From positions 124,001 through 188,000 of the forward strand of contig NZ_CAAHFH010000003.1 of the NCBI RefSeq assembly GCF_900890705.1: a stretch of 64,000 nucleotides of DNA, written 5' to 3'. This DNA is from Pontiella sulfatireligans. GTDB lineage: Bacteria; Verrucomicrobiota; Kiritimatiellia; Kiritimatiellales; Pontiellaceae. The stretch's first letter is position 1, and each line of letters begins with the position of its first letter. Of the stretch, positions 59,174-64,000 are shown piece after piece. The notes under the pieces were generated by a model. It searched no databases. It saw only the letters and a program-made list of their open reading frames with translations, and was not told the DNA's origin. The position numbers and the translations under genes are program-made.

Positions 59174-59599
59174 TCATTTCCCGTTTTCAGCAACCGCAAC
59201 CTGCCCGGAAGAGGTTGCTGGTTTAACAGAATCTACCTGTTGCGAAATCCCCACCAGCATGACCCCAAAAACGGCGCAGCCATACCCTACGGTTTCCAGC
59301 AAGGGAATGGTTTTCAACGAAACCACCGTAAGACGGCCACTCTCCTCGTCCACCCCCATGATCGCCGCCCCGATCATGACGAAAGCGATAATGAATGAAA
59401 CGGCCAGCCCCAGCGATGCTCCTTTGATGTCCGCCCGCAACACAAGGAACTGGGTCGCCAAAATCGTGATGGCAATACCCAGCATCCAAACAACCATCGG
59501 CTGACTGTTGGCAACAGCATGCTTGCATTTCTTGATGCAGGCAATCGTGCCGACGTTGCAAACGGCCGCGATGAGCGTGAGCAGGATATTATTATTCAT
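59174..59599 (-). CDS. Small membrane protein in the fucose operon
   Basis: 141 residues with four membrane helices (ILLTLIAAVCNVGTIACIKK, MVVWMLGIAITILATQFLVL, GLAVSFIIAFVMIGAAIMGV, VGYGCAVFGVMLVGISQQV) and a polar tail. The layout resembles a half-size drug/metabolite or SMR-type carrier, but no family was recognised. It lies 18 bases downstream of fucP and its stop is close to or overlaps the phosphatase start. GAGG precedes the ATG; the TTG one codon earlier is not needed. Confidence 0.65.
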   Translation of the reverse strand: MNNNILLTLIAAVCNVGTIACIKKCKHAVANSQPMVVWMLGIAITILATQFLVLRADIKGASLGLAVSFIIAFVMIGAAIMGVDEESGRLTVVSLKTIPLLETVGYGCAVFGVMLVGISQQVDSVKPATSSGQVAVAENGK

Positions 59600-59616
59600 C
59601 AAGACCTCGGGTTCCT

Positions 59617-61545
59617 CTATTTTTCGGCATGGTGAACCTTAAAGGTGCGCCAGCCGTAGAGCATAATGACAATGAAACAAATTAATGGAAGGGCAAAGGA
59701 TGCTCTCACGCTGGCTAATTCCATGAAGCCCAGATCGAAGGCCGGCAAATCGATAATTCGACCCTGCAGGGGGGTCATAATGCACCCTCCTCCAATCGCC
59801 AGAATGAGCCCGGCCGAACCCAGCTTGGCGTCATCGCCCAGACCTTCCAGCGCAATGCCGTAAATCGTCGGGAACATCAGAGACATACAGGCAGACACGC
59901 CGATCAAGCAATAGAGTCCGGCATAGCCTTCAACAAAAATGGCTCCGGTGGTCAGGAGAATGGCTCCCGATGCCAACAACGACAACAAAGCGCCCGAGCT
60001 GATGTAATGCATCAGGAAGGTACATACAAATCGGCTGGAAACGAAAATAATCATCGCCAGAATATTACAGTTCTGCGCGGTGGATTTTGATAGCCCGAGT
60101 TGTGATTCGCCGTACTGAACAATAAATGTCCAGCACATGATCTGCGCGCCCACATAGAAGGTTTGCGCAACAACCCCTTCGAGATAGGCCTTGTTATGGA
60201 ACAACCGGCGCAAGGTGCCGCCAAGATCCAAGCCTCCGCCATCGCCTGCATGTTCGCCCTTGGTGGTTTTCGGCAGCTTCCACGCAAACAGCCCCAGCAC
60301 CAGGATAAGGAATCCGCCCATGAGAGCGTAGGGCATCGAAACAATGTTCAAGTCCGACTTTTGAATCTTGGCGAGGTTGCCAACCGCAGCCTGCTGGTGC
60401 GCTTGCAGGCTCGCGGAAGGAATCGCTTCGAGTGCCGTCTTCGCCGCTTCAAGCTCGGTTTTTACGCCCGCTAGCAAGCCAGGGATCGCCGCCATTGCAG
60501 CAGCGTTTTCCGAATTCATTGCGACGTTGATTTCCGCTGCCGGAGCAGTCGCTTGAGCCAATGATTTTTCAGCGGCGTTCCATTTTGCATCATTCGCTTT
60601 GGCCAGCAATGGCGCTTCTTCGTTCAGCGCGAGTGTGAGTTCAAGACCGCGGCCGTCAACAAACAGGGCATTGCGTTGTGCTTCGGCTTCGGTGGGCGCC
60701 GGCTGCTCGCGCACCTGCATGACCACCGCAACGGCCTCAATGGCCGCCTTGAATTTGTTTCCTTTGGGTTGGGCGGCAACAGCGGTTTGGATGGCATCGG
60801 CTTCGGAAGCATTCTTATTGTCCAGCAGGAAGGTTCCGCTCTGAACGGCCCCGGCAAGGGCGCTGGCCTTTTTAAGCAGCTTCTTGCTGTCCTGCCATCC
60901 CGGCTCGCTGGTCACTGCGGTCAAATCCGCAACAGCCGAGAGCTGGGCGTTTACTTCCTGCAGGTGGACCGGGGTTCCATTGTCCGCCAATTCCTTCATC
61001 TGGCGCCGGCCGGATTCGGACGTGCCGTCCAGCGCTGCCAGAATGAACATGCTCGCAACAAACATCCCCGTAATCGACCCCATTGGGTTGAAGGCCTGCG
61101 AGAGGTTTAGGCGGCGGGTTGCCGTGCGCTCGTCGCCCATGGAGAGAATGTATGGATTGGCCGTCGTTTCAAGGAACGACAGCCCGCTCGTCATAACCAG
61201 ATAAGACAACAAAAAGAGCGGATAAGACATGGCCATACCGCTTGGAATGAACATTAGGCACGCCAGCGAATAGAGCGCCAAACCGATCAGCACGCCCTTT
61301 TTATACGAGTATTTTTTAATGAAGATTGCAGCAGGAATCGCCATCAGGGCATAGCCGCCATAGAACGCGGCCTGCACCAGCGAGCTTTCAAAGTTGCTGA
61401 TGAGCAAGATGTTTTTAAACGCCGCCACCATCGGATTCGTGATGTCGTTGGCGAATCCCCACAACGGGAACAATATTGTTACGAGAACAAAGGTCAGCAC
61501 CAACCCCTTGGGCACTACCGGAATGTTTTTTTCTGATTCTTTCAT
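59617..61545 (-). CDS. fucP: L-fucose permease (MFS) with large inserted loop
   Basis: 642 residues against about 440 for E. coli FucP. The N-half (LVLTFVLVTILFPLWGFAND, FYGGYALMAIPAAIFIKKYS, LSFLETTANPYILSMGDERT) and C-half (AQTFYVGAQIMCWTFIVQYG, GISSACMSLMFPTIYG-like VSACMSLMFPTIYGIALEGL) match FucP, a proton-coupled L-fucose symporter. The loop normally about 30 residues long between helices near the centre is here about 228 residues (roughly 173-400), Ala-rich and helical, and should lie on the periplasmic side. GGGGAGTCT precedes the ATG. Confidence 0.92.
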   Translation of the reverse strand: MKESEKNIPVVPKGLVLTFVLVTILFPLWGFANDITNPMVAAFKNILLISNFESSLVQAAFYGGYALMAIPAAIFIKKYSYKKGVLIGLALYSLACLMFIPSGMAMSYPLFLLSYLVMTSGLSFLETTANPYILSMGDERTATRRLNLSQAFNPMGSITGMFVASMFILAALDGTSESGRRQMKELADNGTPVHLQEVNAQLSAVADLTAVTSEPGWQDSKKLLKKASALAGAVQSGTFLLDNKNASEADAIQTAVAAQPKGNKFKAAIEAVAVVMQVREQPAPTEAEAQRNALFVDGRGLELTLALNEEAPLLAKANDAKWNAAEKSLAQATAPAAEINVAMNSENAAAMAAIPGLLAGVKTELEAAKTALEAIPSASLQAHQQAAVGNLAKIQKSDLNIVSMPYALMGGFLILVLGLFAWKLPKTTKGEHAGDGGGLDLGGTLRRLFHNKAYLEGVVAQTFYVGAQIMCWTFIVQYGESQLGLSKSTAQNCNILAMIIFVSSRFVCTFLMHYISSGALLSLLASGAILLTTGAIFVEGYAGLYCLIGVSACMSLMFPTIYGIALEGLGDDAKLGSAGLILAIGGGCIMTPLQGRIIDLPAFDLGFMELASVRASFALPLICFIVIMLYGWRTFKVHHAEK

Positions 61546-61636
61546 AGACTCCCCTATATAAAAACTTGCTGCCCCGGCAACATGGCCGGGACAACAAATC
61601 GTCTTGTTTTACGTCAACGGCGGCATTGCTGCCCTA

Positions 61637-63436
61637 TTATCCGTAGATCGGCCCGTAGGTTTCGCAGGCGCGGAAATCCGCTCCTTCCAGACCTTCCGTA
61701 CCGAATGAACTCCATGCACTTGGACGGTAGACGTCGGCCTCTTCCACGTTATGCATGAAGACCGGGATGCGCAGCATGGCCGCCAGCGAAATCAGGTCGG
61801 CTCCGATATGCCCATAGCTGAACGCACCGTGGTTGGCGCCCCATTTGGCCATCACTTCGTATACGTCGATGAAGGCGCCCTTGCCCGTGATGCGCGGCGC
61901 GAACCACGTGGTCGGCCAGGTGTTGTTGGTGCGGTCGTCGAGTTTCGCATGGACTTCGTCCGGAAGCTCAACCGTCCAGCCTTCTGCGAGTTGCAGAACC
62001 GGGCCAAGCCCCTTGACAATGTTGACGCGGCTCATGGTGATCGGCATGCCCGCCTTGGTGGTGAACTTGGAGGACCAGCCGCCGCCCGGGAAGTATTCCG
62101 TTACCGCCGGATGCCAAGTGGTCGCCTTGAGGCAGGCTTCTTTGTCCGCTTCGGTGATGTCCCAGAAGGGTTTCATGGCCGGTTTGCCGTCAACGCTCTG
62201 CTGACCGCTGCCGTCGAGGGAAGCGGAACCAGAGTTGATCAGGTGGATGAGTCCGCCTGCGGCAACGCCGTCGACCTTATGACCGGTGACGCGCTCGATG
62301 GAGTCGGGGCTCCAGTAGGTGCGAACGTCGGCGAAGACCTGCGGGGTATTGGTGAGCAGATACGAGAACAACATGGCCACGCCGTTGAGCGCATCATTCT
62401 CCGTCGCCATCAGGCGCGGCATGCGAATGCCGCTCCAGTCGAACGAGCTGTTGGAGATGGCTTCCATAAAGTCGCCGTTGGCGCAGTAGTCGGTCCAGTT
62501 GCGCTGGCCTTGGAAACCGGACAAGATGGCGTTGTGGCCGCGTGATTCCTCGATGCGTCCCATTTCAGCCAGTTTGTCGTTTCCGTACATCAGGTCGCGG
62601 GCGATCATGGCCATTTTGACGGAGGTTTCCCACTCTTTATCGAGCTGTTCACGCGAACGTGTGGTTTCCGGTCCGTTCGGGTCATGACCTTCCGGGCAGT
62701 TTTCTTTCACCCAGGCCAGCGCCTGCGCATACTCGTCTTTGTCGTAGACCTCATCGCGAAGACGGCGAGAGAACTCGGACAGATCGATGGCTTCGACGCG
62801 CATGCCAAGGAAGTCTTCGAAGAAATTCTGGTCGACGATCGATCCCGCGATGCCCATGGATACGCCGCCCATGGAGAGGTAGGATTTGCCTTTCATCATG
62901 GCAACAGCCAAACCAGCCTTGGCGAAGCGGAGCACTTTTTCTTTCACATCGTCCGGAATGGTGTCGTCGCCGCCGTCTTGAACGTCGCGGCCATAGATTC
63001 CGAATGCCGGGAGACCCTTCTGGGAGTGGCCAGCGAGTACGGCGGCGAGGTAGACTGCGCCGGGACGCTCGGTGCCGTTGAAGCCCCAAACGGCCTTCGG
63101 ACGAAGCGGATCCATGTCCATGGTTTCAGAACCATAGCACCAGCAATTGGTCACGGTCAGGGAAACGCCCACGTTTTCGGCATCAAACTTTTCTGCACAG
63201 GCGGCGGACTCGGCCACGTTGCCGATGCAGGTGTCGGCGACCACGCATTCAACCGGTTCGCCATTCGGGTATTTCAGGTTTTCGCTGATGAGTTTAGCGG
63301 CATTTTTAGCCATCGTCATAACGGGCCCTTCAAGGGATTCGCGCACACCGCCGTAGCGGCCATCGATGGTCGGGCGGATGCCAACCTTTGGAAGGTTCGT
63401 GATCCAGGTTTTGTCAGATGTATTCACAGTAGCCAT
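61637..63436 (-). CDS. fucI: L-fucose isomerase
   Basis: 599 residues; converts L-fucose to L-fuculose with Mn2+. KVGIRPTIDGRYGGVRESLE at the start, VADTCIGNVAESAACAEKFD, TVTNCWCYGSETMDMDP and the C-terminal SYGHIGADLISLAAMLRIPV are typical; metal ligands of the family (Glu, Asp, His) lie in SYLSMGGVSMGIAGS to ESRGHNAI and the GHIGAD region. AAGGAGATACGAT precedes the ATG. First gene of the fucose operon; a CCCGGC/GCCGGG hairpin lies between it and fucP (about 61,572-61,592) and might reduce read-through. Confidence 0.97.
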   Translation of the reverse strand: MATVNTSDKTWITNLPKVGIRPTIDGRYGGVRESLEGPVMTMAKNAAKLISENLKYPNGEPVECVVADTCIGNVAESAACAEKFDAENVGVSLTVTNCWCYGSETMDMDPLRPKAVWGFNGTERPGAVYLAAVLAGHSQKGLPAFGIYGRDVQDGGDDTIPDDVKEKVLRFAKAGLAVAMMKGKSYLSMGGVSMGIAGSIVDQNFFEDFLGMRVEAIDLSEFSRRLRDEVYDKDEYAQALAWVKENCPEGHDPNGPETTRSREQLDKEWETSVKMAMIARDLMYGNDKLAEMGRIEESRGHNAILSGFQGQRNWTDYCANGDFMEAISNSSFDWSGIRMPRLMATENDALNGVAMLFSYLLTNTPQVFADVRTYWSPDSIERVTGHKVDGVAAGGLIHLINSGSASLDGSGQQSVDGKPAMKPFWDITEADKEACLKATTWHPAVTEYFPGGGWSSKFTTKAGMPITMSRVNIVKGLGPVLQLAEGWTVELPDEVHAKLDDRTNNTWPTTWFAPRITGKGAFIDVYEVMAKWGANHGAFSYGHIGADLISLAAMLRIPVFMHNVEEADVYRPSAWSSFGTEGLEGADFRACETYGPIYG

Positions 63437-63544
63437 ATCGTATCTCCTTGGTTATCGATTGATGGCAGATTGAACCATTATAAGGGCAAGCTTGTCGGTC
63501 GAATCCGGCGGTGGTATATTTTACACATTCATAGGGGCTAGATA

Positions 63545-64000
63545 ATGAAAGAAATCATCAGCTACGGCCGCTTTCACTGCGCGGAGCTTTTGCCGCACAA
63601 GAACCAGGGGATGGAAATCACCTACATCGACAAGGGTATGATGGAGTGGATGGTCGAGGGAAAACCGGAAAAAGTGGAGGGAGGGACGGTTTTCTTCACC
63701 CTGCCCTGGCAGGTGCACGGAAGCCTGCACCCAAACGAACCCGACAACACCCTTTGGCATGTGTTGTTCCACTTGGAAAACGACTACCCCACTCCGCGGG
63801 ACACCTTCCGCTTTCCCAAAACCTTCGGCTTCAGCCCTGCCGAAATGAAGATTCTCAGCACCGCTTTCGCCTCGAGCAACCGTCATTGCCTCCGAGCAAC
63901 GCCCGCCATGCGCGAACTGATGCCCTCCCTCGTTGGAGAACTGCAAAGCACCCACGAACTGCGCGACGCCCAAGCCATCACCCTGCTGCGCGCCGTGATC
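63545..64000 (+). CDS. AraC-type regulator, N-terminal part
   Basis: 152 residues up to the window end; the C-terminal DNA-binding domain lies beyond it. The visible part is a cupin-like sensor region (HKNQGMEITYIDKGMMEWMV, GTVFFTLPWQVHGSLHPNEP), followed by helices, as in AraC/XylS sugar regulators. It is divergent from fucI with about 110 bases between, so it probably controls the fucose operon in response to fucose or fuculose. Family assignment rests on the cupin half and context only. Confidence 0.7.
   Translation, partial: MKEIISYGRFHCAELLPHKNQGMEITYIDKGMMEWMVEGKPEKVEGGTVFFTLPWQVHGSLHPNEPDNTLWHVLFHLENDYPTPRDTFRFPKTFGFSPAEMKILSTAFASSNRHCLRATPAMRELMPSLVGELQSTHELRDAQAITLLRAVI

Overview
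The window looks like a chromosomal segment of a PVC-group marine or sediment bacterium, most likely Kiritimatiellota (Pontiella-like). This is inferred from the combination of an L-fucose operon, an Rnf complex, a CstA carrier and many short recurring intergenic phrases. No rRNA or tRNA gene was seen to confirm it. Backbone genes are GC-rich; the region at about 4.3-11 kb is visibly AT-richer.

Layout: (1) 1-2.3 kb: end of an unknown gene, a small membrane protein and glycyl-tRNA synthetase. (2) 2.3-17.2 kb: a degraded chromosomal integron. A minus-strand integron integrase (2943-4220) faces an attI-like site and at least five cassettes with attC sites. The array is broken by an IS91-type element that carries its own tyrosine recombinase, by a 222-bp RAYT-type miniature element, and by four tandem copies of a 430-bp unit. 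A BCCT transporter gene with an in-frame amber codon and a porin follow. Two more cassette-like genes (FMN-binding and SGNH esterase), each ending in an attC-like site, come after that. (3) 17.4-23.6 kb: TPR protein, lipoprotein, ferritin, FolD, DUF4870 and a Cys-rich peptide. (4) 22.2-27.6 kb: glycine cleavage genes gcvT, gcvPA and gcvPB, interrupted by a GxxExxY gene and a zeta-toxin-like pair. (5) 27.8-32.2 kb: two overlapping paralogous sensor kinases in front of cstA, then folE. (6) 32.3-37.4 kb: rnfABCDGE. (7) 37.5-40.2 kb: SUI1/YciH-like factor, a sodium/solute symporter and an unknown membrane protein.

(8) 40.4-57.9 kb: a large carbohydrate cluster. The minus-strand run is DeoR regulator, lipoyl E2, lipoyl-E3, fused E1 alpha-beta, PHP protein, SDR, sorbose-1-phosphate-reductase-like enzyme, HAD, RhaB-type kinase, transketolase and phosphohexomutase. 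A divergent SDR and a fructose-6-phosphate-aldolase-like enzyme stand opposite. (9) 57.9-64 kb: an L-fucose operon (fucI, fucP, small membrane protein, PAS-SpoIIE phosphatase) with a divergent AraC-type regulator cut by the window end.

Together the last two regions suggest uptake and isomerisation of L-fucose, phosphorylation by the RhaB-type kinase, and processing by a route for which no FucA/RhaD-type class II aldolase is visible here. The most unusual regions are the integron with its nested mobile elements, the complementary degenerate kinase pair, repeats that have entered E2/E3 coding sequence, and the fucose permease with a very large inserted loop.
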